DNA from: Pseudomonas sp. Root562
Lineage (GTDB): Bacteria; Pseudomonadota; Gammaproteobacteria; Pseudomonadales; Pseudomonadaceae
DNA length: 64,000 nucleotides
Assembly: GCF_001427125.1 (NCBI RefSeq)
Contig: NZ_LMGK01000021.1
Span: 210,138-274,137 of the forward strand
Reading direction: 5' to 3'
Shown: positions 8,468-16,269 of the stretch, one piece after another
How positions within the stretch are numbered: the stretch's first letter is position 1
Layout of the letters: each line of letters begins with the position of its first letter
Position numbers and translations under genes: made by a program
The notes under the pieces: generated by a model
Database searches by the model: none
Seen by the model: the letters and a program-made list of their open reading frames with translations, nothing else
Told to the model about the DNA's origin: nothing

Positions 8468-8521
8468 AGCAAACTCGAAAGATATAGATACAAAGTCATT
8501 GGTGATTGTAGTTAATGACAA

Positions 8522-8998
8522 TTAATTCGCCGTTTTGTTTGCGCCGTTCGTCGCCTTTATCGCCGCGAGTTCGGCCTGGACTTCAGCCAGTTGCGCTTCG
8601 AGCTGTGCAACCCGCTGCTGCGCCTTGACCTGCACGGTCACATCTTTCTGGACGCCGATGAAGTAGACCTGTCCGTCATTCGGATTTTTCACCGTGGAAA
8701 TCGACAGCTCGTTCCAGAAAGGGGTGCCGTCCTTGCGGTAATTCCTGATGATCTCCCGGCAGGAGCCTTCATTGTTCAATGCATCGCGGATCAACGGGAG
8801 GGCCTGCTGATCTCGGTCTCCCGACTGAAGGAAGCGGCAATCCTGGTAGAGGATTTCTTCGCTGGTGTACCCAGTCAGGCGTTCGAAAGCAGGGTTGACG
8901 TAAATCAGGATCTTGTCTTGCTCGCCTTCCTTCTCGGCAATCACGATGCCGTCATTGGAGGCATTGATGGCCAGTTGCAGCAGCTTTGCGTTGATCAT
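8522..8998 (-). CDS. Short LOV blue-light photoreceptor
   Basis: This 158-residue protein is a stand-alone LOV domain like P. putida PpSB1-LOV and PpSB2-LOV. The flavin-binding core begins INASNDGIVIAEKEG and contains YVNPAFERLTGY; the photoactive cysteine is C54 in YQDCRFLQ. FWNELSIS and YFIGVQKDVT complete the core. Residues about 119-150 form a charged, Ala/Glu-rich helix likely to be a coiled-coil dimer arm. There is no output domain, so it must signal by protein contact. In P. putida such proteins are needed for LitR-dependent light induction, and a LitR-like gene is next door. Confidence 0.92.
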   Translation of the reverse strand: MINAKLLQLAINASNDGIVIAEKEGEQDKILIYVNPAFERLTGYTSEEILYQDCRFLQSGDRDQQALPLIRDALNNEGSCREIIRNYRKDGTPFWNELSISTVKNPNDGQVYFIGVQKDVTVQVKAQQRVAQLEAQLAEVQAELAAIKATNGANKTAN

Positions 8999-9100
8999 CG
9001 GTGAAACCCTTCCTTGTTGGTTGTCTGCGGCATTCTAAAAGAACAATGCTGACCGTGCTGTTAATATCCCGGTCTTTCACTCAGGTTCAGGATCAGATTG

Positions 9101-9556
9101 ATGAAAGTCGCCATCATTTCCGGCTCGGTTTACGGCACGGCTGAAGAAGTCGCCCGTCACGCCGCGAACATTTTGAACGCTGCCGGTTTCGAAACCCTGC
9201 ACAACCCCCGTGCAAGCCTTGCAGACATTCAAGCGTTTGCCCCGCACGCCTTGCTCGCCGTGACCTCGACCACTGGCATGGGCGAATTGCCGGATAATCT
9301 TCAACCGCTGTATTTCTCGATTCGCGACCAGTTGCCCGCTCAATGGCGTGGTTTGCCCGGTGCGGTCATCGGGCTGGGCGATGCCAGTTATGGCGATACT
9401 TTTTGTGGCGGTGGCGAGTTGATGCGCGAGCTGTTCGGCGAGTTGGGTATTCGCGAAGTCCTGCCGATGCTGCGTCTGGACGCCAGTGAAAGTGTGACCC
9501 CTGAAGCCGATGCAGAGCCCTGGCTGGCAGAACTGGTCAGCGCATTGCGCGGTTGA
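9101..9556 (+). CDS. Flavodoxin (MioC-like)
   Basis: This 151-residue protein has the flavodoxin FMN-phosphate loop variant SGSVYGTAEEVA near residues 6-17, TSTTGMGELPDN in the middle, and GLGDASYGDTFCGGG, which matches the ring-binding loop of short-chain MioC-type flavodoxins. It would be a cytoplasmic FMN electron carrier; its partner is not shown by the context. The ATG at 9101 is used; a TTG codon directly before it is not needed. It diverges from the LOV gene across about 100 bp. Confidence 0.9.
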   Translation: MKVAIISGSVYGTAEEVARHAANILNAAGFETLHNPRASLADIQAFAPHALLAVTSTTGMGELPDNLQPLYFSIRDQLPAQWRGLPGAVIGLGDASYGDTFCGGGELMRELFGELGIREVLPMLRLDASESVTPEADAEPWLAELVSALRG

Positions 9557-9789
9557 CCGACAGTCTTCAACGTTCGTTTCAACCGCTGTCACGGTTCTGT
9601 CGAGGTTGCTTCAAAGGCGCGCCTCGCCTTGCCTGGCGGCGGTACTTTGACACGGATCCAAACTCTTTGAGCCACTGACTCGTTCGGCCATCAAGCTGGC
9701 TGCCAATGCAACTACGGGAACCCTGGAGGCTGACTAGACTCGGTAGTCATTGGAAACACTCCATAATAAAAAAGCCGAGGTTCCTTGCC

Positions 9790-10572
9790 GTGAGCGTAAC
9801 CCCAGTCCAATCCTCACACAGCGTCAAAGACCTGGTCAGCGCAGCCGAATGGCAGACCCGTGTCGACCTCGCTGCCTGTTACCGTCTGGTGGCCCAGCAT
9901 GGCTGGGACGATCTGATTTTTACCCACATCTCTGCCAAAGTACCTGGCACCGAAGACTTCCTGATCAACCCGTTCGGCTTGATGTTTCATGAAATCACCG
10001 CGTCGAGCCTGGTCAAGGTCGATCAGGCCGGTAACAAGTTGATGGACAGTCCCTACGAGATCAATCCGGCCGGGTACACCATCCACAGTGCCGTTCACGA
10101 AGTTCGCCATGACGTGGTCTGTGTGCTGCATACCCATACGGCGTCAGGTGTTGCGGTCTCGGCGCAGAAGCAGGGCATTTTGCCGATCAGCCAGCAGTCG
10201 CTTTTTGTTCTGTCGAGCCTGGCGTATCACGCCTATGAAGGCGTTGCGCTGAATCACGAAGAAAAGGCACGTCTGCAAGCCGACCTCGGCGAGAACAACT
10301 TCCTGATGCTGCACAACCATGGCCTTTTGACTTGCGGCAACAGCATCGCCGACACCTTCCTGATGATGTTCACCTTTCAGCGCGCCTGTGACATTCAGGT
10401 CATGGCACAGAACGGTGGTGCCGAGTTGATCGCCATCGAACCGCAGATTCTTGCCGGCGCCAGGGCAATGATTGCCGGTGTCACCAAAAGCTCCCAAGGC
10501 ATGGGCGGAGCGTTGGCGTGGCCGGCGTTGCTGCGCAAACTCGATAAACAAGACCCGGGTTATAAACTCTAA
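9790..10572 (+). CDS. Class II aldolase/adducin family protein
   Basis: This 260-residue protein is a class II aldolase/adducin fold member. WDDLIFTHISAKVPG and LINPFGLMFHEITASS lead to the metal-binding VLHTHTASG, with a third histidine in LMLHNHGLLTCG. Substrate cannot be told from sequence; adducin-like bacterial members are often uncharacterised. I start at GTG 9790, preceded by GAGG; an ATG at 9706 would add 28 poorly coding residues. Its stop overlaps the next start in TAATG, so it is coupled to the alpha/beta hydrolase. Confidence 0.85.
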   Translation: MSVTPVQSSHSVKDLVSAAEWQTRVDLAACYRLVAQHGWDDLIFTHISAKVPGTEDFLINPFGLMFHEITASSLVKVDQAGNKLMDSPYEINPAGYTIHSAVHEVRHDVVCVLHTHTASGVAVSAQKQGILPISQQSLFVLSSLAYHAYEGVALNHEEKARLQADLGENNFLMLHNHGLLTCGNSIADTFLMMFTFQRACDIQVMAQNGGAELIAIEPQILAGARAMIAGVTKSSQGMGGALAWPALLRKLDKQDPGYKL

Positions 10573-11474
10573 TGGCACTCGCAGAGATCCCCCTGAGTGT
10601 CTGGCGCAAACGCGGGCAGACCTTCGATTTCCATGGTCAGACCATCCATTACTGGACGGCGGGACAGGGTGAGCCGCTGTTGCTCATCCATGGTTTCCCG
10701 AGTGCCAGTTGGGACTGGCATTATCTCTGGCAACCGCTGGCCCAGCGTTATCGGGTGATTGCCTGCGACATGCTGGGCTTCGGCGACTCGGCCAAACCGG
10801 TCAACCATGAATACAGCCTGCTGGAGCAGGCCGATCTGCAACAGGCATTGCTGGCTCATCTGAATGTCGAGCAACCGGTGCATGTACTGGCTCATGATTA
10901 TGGCGACAGCGTGGCCCAGGAACTGCTGGCCCGGCATTACGAATCGCGGATCAATCTCGCCAGTTGCGTGTTTCTCAATGGCGGGTTGTTTCCGGAAACC
11001 CACCGTCCGGTGCTGATGCAAAAACTGCTGCTCGGCCCCCTGGGCTGGATGATCGGCCGCGCGTTCAGTCGCGACGGCCTGGTGAAAAGCTTCCGCCAGA
11101 TTTTCGGGCCGCAGACCCGTCCCAGCGAAAGCGAAATGGATGATTTCTGGAGCCTGATCGAAAGCAATCGCGGGCCTCGGATCATGCACAAATTGATCAC
11201 ATACATTCCGGAGCGCCGCGTCCAGCGCGATCGCTGGGTCAGTGCAATGCAGCGCGGTGAAGTACCGCTGCGGGTAATCGATGGCGAAGTCGATCCGATC
11301 TCGGGCGCGCACATGGTCGCGCGTTACCGCGAGCTGATCCCCGAACCGGACACCGTGCTGCTGACCGATATTGGTCACTATCCCCAGATCGAGGCGCCGT
11401 GCCAGGTGCTCAAGCATTACCTGGCGTTTCGCGACCGGTTGGTGATGCCACCCCTCAAAGTGGCCTGTTCCTGA
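10572..11474 (+). CDS. Alpha/beta hydrolase, epoxide hydrolase/dehalogenase-like
   Basis: This 300-residue alpha/beta-hydrolase has the oxyanion motif LLIHGFPSASWDW and AHDYGDSVA at the nucleophile elbow. An Asp rather than Ser there places it nearer epoxide hydrolases and haloalkane dehalogenases than esterases. The acid DGEVDPIS and the histidine in DIGHYPQIEAP complete the triad. It is co-transcribed with the class II aldolase gene (1-base overlap). Natural substrate unknown. Confidence 0.85.
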   Translation: MALAEIPLSVWRKRGQTFDFHGQTIHYWTAGQGEPLLLIHGFPSASWDWHYLWQPLAQRYRVIACDMLGFGDSAKPVNHEYSLLEQADLQQALLAHLNVEQPVHVLAHDYGDSVAQELLARHYESRINLASCVFLNGGLFPETHRPVLMQKLLLGPLGWMIGRAFSRDGLVKSFRQIFGPQTRPSESEMDDFWSLIESNRGPRIMHKLITYIPERRVQRDRWVSAMQRGEVPLRVIDGEVDPISGAHMVARYRELIPEPDTVLLTDIGHYPQIEAPCQVLKHYLAFRDRLVMPPLKVACS

Positions 11475-11598
11475 GGCTGGGGCTCATCATCCCCCAGCCT
11501 TATCGCGCACCATTCAGCCTCCGCCGTGTTCATTGTGAGCGGCAGCGCCGTGCCTGACACTCCCGGGTAATGTCCCTGGCCTGCTGGAGTTTCCTCAC

Positions 11599-12510
11599 AT
11601 GAATGAGTCTGTGCGCTTCGAAGATAAAGTCGTGATCATCACCGGTGCAGGTGGCGGCCTGGGACGGGCGCATGCACTGTTATTCGCCAAACAGGGTGCG
11701 AAAGTGCTGGTCAATGACCTTGGCGGCTCGGCCCAGGGCGAAGGCGCCAACGCTTCGGCCGCCGACCGCGTTGTGGCTGAAATCCGCGAGGCCGGCGGCA
11801 CCGCCGAGGCCAACCACGACTCGGTCACCGATGGCGACAAACTGGTCCAGCACGCCCTCGATGCCTTCGGCCGGGTCGACGTGGTGGTCAACAACGCCGG
11901 TATCCTGCGCGACAAGACGTTCCACAAAATGGACGACGCCGACTGGGACCTGGTTTACCGCGTCCACGTCGAAGGTGCCTACAAAGTCACCCGCGCTGCC
12001 TGGCCGCACATGCGCGAGCAAAACTACGGTCGAGTGATCTTCACCGCGTCCACTTCAGGCATCTACGGCAACTTCGGCCAATCCAACTACGGCATGGCCA
12101 AACTTGGCCTCTATGGCCTGACCCGCACCCTGGCCATCGAAGGCCGCAAGAACAACGTCCTGGTCAACGCCATCGCCCCCACCGGCGGCACCCGCATGAC
12201 CGAAGGCCTGATCCCGCCGCAAGTCTTCGAACAACTCAAGCCAGAACTGGTCAGCCCGCTGGTGGTATACCTGGCCAGCGAAAACTGCCAGGAAACCTCC
12301 GGCCTGTTCGAAGTCGGCGGCGGCTGGATGGGCAAAGTCCGCTGGGAACGCAGCCTCGGCGCCGGATTCGATCCACGGGTGGGGTTCTCCCCGGAAGACG
12401 TGGCGGCGCATTGGCAGCAGATCTGTGATTTCGAAGGGGCGGCGCATCCGAAGGACAATATTGAAGCGTTGAAGGAGATGATGGGGAATTTGCAGAGGTA
12501 TTCGTTGTAA
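11599..12510 (+). CDS. SDR family oxidoreductase (multifunctional-enzyme-type 3-hydroxyacyl dehydrogenase-like)
   Basis: This 303-residue short-chain dehydrogenase has the NAD(P) motif ITGAGGGLGRAHA, VNNAGILRDKTF and the active-site FTASTSGIYGNFGQSNYGMAK (Ser, Tyr, Lys). The longer C-terminal extension and NDLGGSAQGEG loop resemble the dehydrogenase part of peroxisomal multifunctional enzyme type 2, which acts on (3R)-hydroxyacyl-CoA. Its 3' end is the junction with the bacteriocin locus, and a second, broken copy of bases 12360-12480 occurs at 12910-13030. Confidence 0.9.
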   Translation: MNESVRFEDKVVIITGAGGGLGRAHALLFAKQGAKVLVNDLGGSAQGEGANASAADRVVAEIREAGGTAEANHDSVTDGDKLVQHALDAFGRVDVVVNNAGILRDKTFHKMDDADWDLVYRVHVEGAYKVTRAAWPHMREQNYGRVIFTASTSGIYGNFGQSNYGMAKLGLYGLTRTLAIEGRKNNVLVNAIAPTGGTRMTEGLIPPQVFEQLKPELVSPLVVYLASENCQETSGLFEVGGGWMGKVRWERSLGAGFDPRVGFSPEDVAAHWQQICDFEGAAHPKDNIEALKEMMGNLQRYSL

Positions 12511-12558
12511 ATAGAACTTGAAAAGGGAACAAGCACGTATGCTTGCTCCCTTGTATTT

Positions 12559-12822
12559 TTATTCTTCGGTTTTAAATCCATTCTTTCCGTTCGCAGCTCG
12601 CCAATCTTTAATGGCTTTCAATGCTCCGGCTGGACTATCTTCAACACCTTCTTCAGGGTAATACAAGACTCCTGTTCCGTTTGGGTGTTCAGATGTGCTG
12701 ACTATATTTTCGACAATGGCGTCATGCTCTTCTTCTGAACGGAATCCACCTTGAAATAGACGGATGATAAGATTCGCGTATTCGGATTCGGTGTATTCTT
12801 CGAATTTGTTTTTGAGTTCCAT
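12559..12822 (-). CDS. Orphan colicin/pyocin DNase immunity protein
   Basis: This acidic 87-residue protein is an Im2/Im7/Im9-type immunity protein: YTESEYANLIIRLF, EEEHDAIVENIV, then the signature YYPEEGVEDSPAG and KAIKDWRAANGKNGFK. Such proteins bind and block the HNH nuclease of their own bacteriocin. No intact toxin gene precedes it; instead the 3' end of a lost toxin gene ends 4 bp before its start. It therefore protects against a toxin no longer made here. The ATG at 12822 is used; an upstream in-frame start lies inside the toxin relic. Its base composition is clearly more AT-rich than that of the flanking metabolic genes. Confidence 0.92.
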   Translation of the reverse strand: MELKNKFEEYTESEYANLIIRLFQGGFRSEEEHDAIVENIVSTSEHPNGTGVLYYPEEGVEDSPAGALKAIKDWRAANGKNGFKTEE

Positions 12823-12826
12823 TTTT

Positions 12827-12913
12827 CTATTCGCCTTTCTTGGAGTGAGTTGCAATGTGTTGCTTTGGCGTTAATACACGCAGATTATCGAGATTATAGA
12901 CCGTCTCTGCGCC
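12827..12913 (-). pseudogene. Relic of a second DNase bacteriocin (C-terminal 28 codons)
   Basis: Reading the minus strand from 12913 to the TAG at 12829-12827 gives GAETVYNLDNLRVLTPKQHI followed by ATHSKKGE. This aligns with the HNH nuclease end of the intact neighbour (GGAVYDIDNIRVVTPKRHAE, LHKK), including the Asn and the two metal-site histidines. The rest of the toxin is gone: upstream the sequence switches at GCGCC into the copied SDR 3' end. It sits directly before the orphan immunity gene, as expected of a toxin-immunity pair. Confidence 0.85.
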
Positions 12914-13055
12914 GGGTTCGGTCCACGGGTGGGGTTCTCCCCGGAAGACGTGGCCGCGCATTGGCAGCAGATTTGTGATTTCGAAGGAGCGGCGCATCCG
13001 AAGGACAATATTGAAGCGTTGAAGGAGATGGCAATCTGTAAAAGTATTCGTTGTG
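12910..13055 (+). pseudogene. Second copy of the SDR gene 3' end
   Basis: Bases 12910-13030 match the SDR gene at 12360-12480 with five mismatches by eye; four are synonymous in the SDR frame. Weaker similarity goes on past the place of the SDR stop to about 13090, which is also the sequence leading into both immunity genes. No start or upstream SDR sequence is present. It marks a recombination joint between two bacteriocin modules. Confidence 0.9.
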
Positions 13056-13110
13056 AAACAGAATCAAATAGGAGAGGGGCAAGCAGGAGTGCCTACCCGT
13101 CTTTAAAATT

Positions 13111-13371
13111 TTATTCTTCGATTTTAAATCCTTTCTTTCCGTTCGCTGATCGCCAAGCTTTTACTTTTTCAATAATAGCCTTGGGAGTAGATTCTTCATC
13201 TGAGTCTGCGTAATAAATCAAGTCAGACCCTTGTGGGTGTTCTGTAAGCTTCTTGAACAGAAGTATTGCATCCGTATGCTCCTTTTCAGTCGGAAAGGCT
13301 GCGTCGCAAATTTTTGTGACAAATTGGAGAAATTCGGCTTCTGTATAATCTGAGTAATTATCGTGGCTCAT
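13111..13371 (-). CDS. Colicin/pyocin DNase immunity protein (cognate)
   Basis: This acidic 86-residue Im-family protein has YSDYTEAEFLQFVTKICD, EKEHTDAILLFKKLTEHP and IYYADSDEESTPKAI, then VKAWRSANGKKGFK. It should neutralise the HNH nuclease encoded just upstream. Its start overlaps the toxin's end by 14 bp, ensuring that immunity is made with the toxin. It is a diverged paralogue of the immunity protein at 12559-12822: the C-terminal third is nearly the same, while the specificity helix differs. Confidence 0.93.
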   Translation of the reverse strand: MSHDNYSDYTEAEFLQFVTKICDAAFPTEKEHTDAILLFKKLTEHPQGSDLIYYADSDEESTPKAIIEKVKAWRSANGKKGFKIEE

Positions 13372-15571
13372 TGATTTTTACCTTTTTATGCAATTCAGCG
13401 TGACGTTTCGGGGTCACAACTCTTATGTTGTCAATGTCGTACACTGCGCCGCCTTCGGAAATCAGCTTTATATGGTGTAGTTCAAACTTGACTTTGTCTC
13501 CAAGGTGGTCGTCCTCTCGGGCAGATGGAGCCTTTCCGTTTATCATTGCTTTTATGTTGTGAGCTCTAAACTGTGTTGCCACGTCGGGATCGCTAGCTAC
13601 TGCTTTCCAAAGTGCCTCTCTAAACGCTCTAAAGTTCGGAAAGTTTTGTCCTCTGAGTTTATCCGCAATTTGATTGGGAATCACCGCGCCATCACCTTGC
13701 GAGGCTGGTCCCAACCAAATTCCCGATAACGGTTCCCCATACCCGTTGGCAACCCCGGGCTCACCCCGCCGATCCCTGAACATCGTGAAGATTGGAGGGA
13801 TTCCCGAGTCCGCCGGGAAAACCGTAATAAAGCCACCAAAACTGTACAGATCCAGCTCAGGGAACGAATCAGTCCTCCCTTCAAGGGCCGTTAGGGTAGT
13901 GCCGTCATAAACAGCGGTGTTTGGCGCGCTTGCCGGAAAATAGGTTGATGCGTTAGCGGAGTTGACTATCGGCGTCCAGGTCATACCGATCGACGGGGCG
14001 TCTGGATTGTCAACGGTGTAAACGTTGAGGTTTGGATCGTATGTGGCGAGCCGAACTGGGACTTTACCCGGCACGGAAGTGCCATTGGTGGCTGCGACGA
14101 AGAACTCCGTTGTATTACCTACGGTTTTGGAACCGATAGCGACTGGCAGTTCGACTTCTGCATTCGCCTGCGCTGAGGCAAGCAGACCATCAATCTCGAC
14201 AGTTGTGAGTTCCGAAAGGGGAATGCTAAATGCGTGAAGATTGTCGGGCTCGTATTCGTCGAACGTGAGAGACCAAGTATGGATATCGTCGGGAATCAGA
14301 TCCCGAAGTGGCACGTTCAATTGGCGGCTTTCGCCGTCTCCTAATGGCGAAGGGAACAGCAGCGCCGCGAATCCTATAAGGACCGCACTGGCTGAGGTCG
14401 CTGCTGCCGTCATCACGGCAGTTGTTCCGGTTCGCAGGGACGTCTTGATTGCTAAGGACGTGGCTGCGTTTGTGGCGAGGCGCCCTTTTGCCACGGTGAA
14501 CACCGGACCAGCAGTCACGGCCGAGCCCGATACGGGAAATGACCGACTGGTTTTGGCGGCTTCCCATGAATCGAACATCGCAACCATCGCATTTAATCTT
14601 GCGAGCCCTTCCGCCTGTTTTTTAGCATTGACCTCCTTTCGCTCTTTCGCCTCGTGTGCCTGCTCGGCTTGTCGTTGGGCCTCAGCCTGTATGTTCAGAA
14701 GAGCTTGTTGCTGCTTTTGTTCTTGCGCCTTTCTCTCCACTCGGAGCTCTTTTTCAATGCGCTCCTGCTGGTTTTGCCTTTGAAGTTCGGCCTCGGCTTC
14801 GAGACGAGCCTGTTCAGCCGCGAAGTACTGTGCGGCAGCCTCAGCGGCAATCCGGGCCTGCTCGGCGGCCGCTCGTTCGGCTTCTGCCAATGCGGCCAGT
14901 CGTGACAGCTCCTGTGCATGTGCCAGTGCTTCGGTTTCCGCTCTGACGCGTGCCTGCTCGGCGGCTTGCAGGACACTGTAGGTCTGTTGGAGGTTGGCGG
15001 CTCGCTGGTGGAGCAACTGTAGTGATTGAGCCAGCAATCTTGCTTCGATCGCTGCTCTAAGTGACTGATTCAACATTTGCATGGCAATGCCATTCGGGCC
15101 GGGCCACTTCTCTATTTTTGTGGCCCTTACCATGAATTCATTGATATGCCGGTTGAATGGATCACCTCCATAAAATGAATTTGCAGCGGCAGTGTTTGCG
15201 TGTTGTTGTGCGGTTTTTCGTTCAATAAGTTTACTGACTACCCCTAATTCCCGAGCAGTCGATTGCAAAGGTGGAAGTGGGTCAGTCGGACCTTCATGTC
15301 GAGTTGCCGAAAGTTCAGATTCGGTTGTGTGTGCTAATTGATTGAGTCTGACCTGATATTCCTGTTCCAGGGCTCGAGTCGTGTTTATTACGGTGCCACG
15401 ATTCTGATTGTAATTTGATACGTTTGGGCCAAAGGGGCCTGCTTGCAAATTATTGCCCGCGCGCTGCGGGGGAGTGAAGTGGTCGGGCGCTACTCCGACA
15501 ATTTCGACAGGCCGACTAATTTCATGATAACCCGGCCTCGAAGTATTGGGCCGCGTTGGTGGTTTTTGCAT
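13358..15571 (-). CDS. S-type pyocin/colicin-like HNH DNase bacteriocin
   Basis: This 737-residue toxin has an N-terminal region that should carry receptor binding, a long Ala/Glu/Gln-rich coiled coil (about 190-345), a short hydrophobic stretch near 385-405, a pyocin translocation domain (about 410-620) and a C-terminal HNH DNase. The nuclease motif is ELHHIKLISEGG with His 699-700, Asn 715 and His 724 and 728. It would kill related pseudomonads by entering through an outer-membrane receptor and cutting DNA. Start: second ATG after AAAAGGAT, at 15571; ATGs at 15577 and 15595 are less well spaced. No LexA box or clear PrtN-type P-box was seen upstream. Confidence 0.93.
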   Translation of the reverse strand: MQKPPTRPNTSRPGYHEISRPVEIVGVAPDHFTPPQRAGNNLQAGPFGPNVSNYNQNRGTVINTTRALEQEYQVRLNQLAHTTESELSATRHEGPTDPLPPLQSTARELGVVSKLIERKTAQQHANTAAANSFYGGDPFNRHINEFMVRATKIEKWPGPNGIAMQMLNQSLRAAIEARLLAQSLQLLHQRAANLQQTYSVLQAAEQARVRAETEALAHAQELSRLAALAEAERAAAEQARIAAEAAAQYFAAEQARLEAEAELQRQNQQERIEKELRVERKAQEQKQQQALLNIQAEAQRQAEQAHEAKERKEVNAKKQAEGLARLNAMVAMFDSWEAAKTSRSFPVSGSAVTAGPVFTVAKGRLATNAATSLAIKTSLRTGTTAVMTAAATSASAVLIGFAALLFPSPLGDGESRQLNVPLRDLIPDDIHTWSLTFDEYEPDNLHAFSIPLSELTTVEIDGLLASAQANAEVELPVAIGSKTVGNTTEFFVAATNGTSVPGKVPVRLATYDPNLNVYTVDNPDAPSIGMTWTPIVNSANASTYFPASAPNTAVYDGTTLTALEGRTDSFPELDLYSFGGFITVFPADSGIPPIFTMFRDRRGEPGVANGYGEPLSGIWLGPASQGDGAVIPNQIADKLRGQNFPNFRAFREALWKAVASDPDVATQFRAHNIKAMINGKAPSAREDDHLGDKVKFELHHIKLISEGGAVYDIDNIRVVTPKRHAELHKKVKINEPR

Positions 15572-15956
15572 ATTCATATCCTTTTGAGTGTGCATATAGT
15601 TGAGGCACAAGCGTGGCATGCATGCGCTGTATTTCTTTTCTGCTGTTTTAAGCTACATTGGAATGAGAAGTAATGCGTCTGAGATCCATGTGGGATTTCA
15701 CATAGATGTTCGTGTGACGTTTCGGGTGGGCGATATATAAGCGAGATTGCCCTCTACGAAGAAATGAACTTTCCTAAGCGATTATAGGAAGTACCTTGTA
15801 GGACTGGTTTTAAACATCAAATGAGGAAAGTCTGCTCGCAAAAGCAATTGCCCATAAAAAAGGCCGCTGCAAACGCAGCGGCCAAGCAAGACGTTGGATC
15901 CAGGAGCTACAAATCAACGTCGGTGTACACGGGGCGATGAGTCGAAACGCTTCAAC
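15572..15956. other. Gap upstream of the bacteriocin gene
   Basis: These 385 bp hold the toxin's 5' leader (Shine-Dalgarno AAAAGGAT at 15578-15585) and a minus-strand terminator at 15855-15883. The stretch 15620-15850 is AT-richer than its surroundings and should contain the toxin promoter. I see no gene and no confident SOS operator. Confidence 0.5.
15855..15883 (-). terminator. Intrinsic terminator (minus strand)
   Basis: GGCCGCTGC and GCAGCGGCC form a 9-bp stem with a 4-base loop, followed on the minus strand by seven T. It lies about 70 bp past the stop of the small ORF at 15957-16187 and supports minus-strand transcription of that ORF. Confidence 0.85.
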
Positions 15957-16187
15957 TCACCTGAAATCTGTTGTGCTTCCGGGCTGTAATCCGTGAAAGC
16001 CCGGTAAGAATAAGTCTTTGCCGGCAAAGGAAAAACAGCGATTCCCGACATGCACCGTTACCGGCTGCGTAACAGTTCGATCGCCTGCAGCGTAGTCCAT
16101 GAATTCGACTGATGCCTTCACATCCAGTCTGTCTATGCCCCGCGCAATCGCCCGTTCCATATGGCCAGTCATCCTTTGGAGGTACAT
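15957..16187 (-). CDS. Small hypothetical protein
   Basis: I do not recognise this 76-residue protein (YLQRMTGHMERAIARGIDRL..., ending PGSTTDFR). Support for its being real: the ATG at 16187 is preceded by a strong Shine-Dalgarno AAGGAGGT at good spacing, and a strong terminator follows the stop. It diverges from the DUF1302 gene, which starts 83 bp away. The Shine-Dalgarno can pair with TACCTCC just after the start codon, so translation may be controlled by this hairpin. A longer frame from GTG 16253 is possible but has no comparable ribosome site. Confidence 0.45.
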   Translation of the reverse strand: MYLQRMTGHMERAIARGIDRLDVKASVEFMDYAAGDRTVTQPVTVHVGNRCFSFAGKDLFLPGFHGLQPGSTTDFR

Positions 16188-16269
16188 CGCGAATACCTCC
16201 TTGGTGCGCTTATCGCCCCAGGCCTGCGGCAGTAGGGTGAGGCCTTCTGTCACTCACCGGGGAAGACGC

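Noticed and set aside
12929..13213. Plus-strand ORF of 94 codons starting in the SDR copy
   Set aside because: It is the broken SDR 3' end read on into the immunity gene's opposite strand, not a gene of its own.
15572..15860. LexA box or PrtN P-box for the bacteriocin
   Set aside because: No CTGT-N8-ACAG and no convincing ATTG..GT repeats; regulation is left open.
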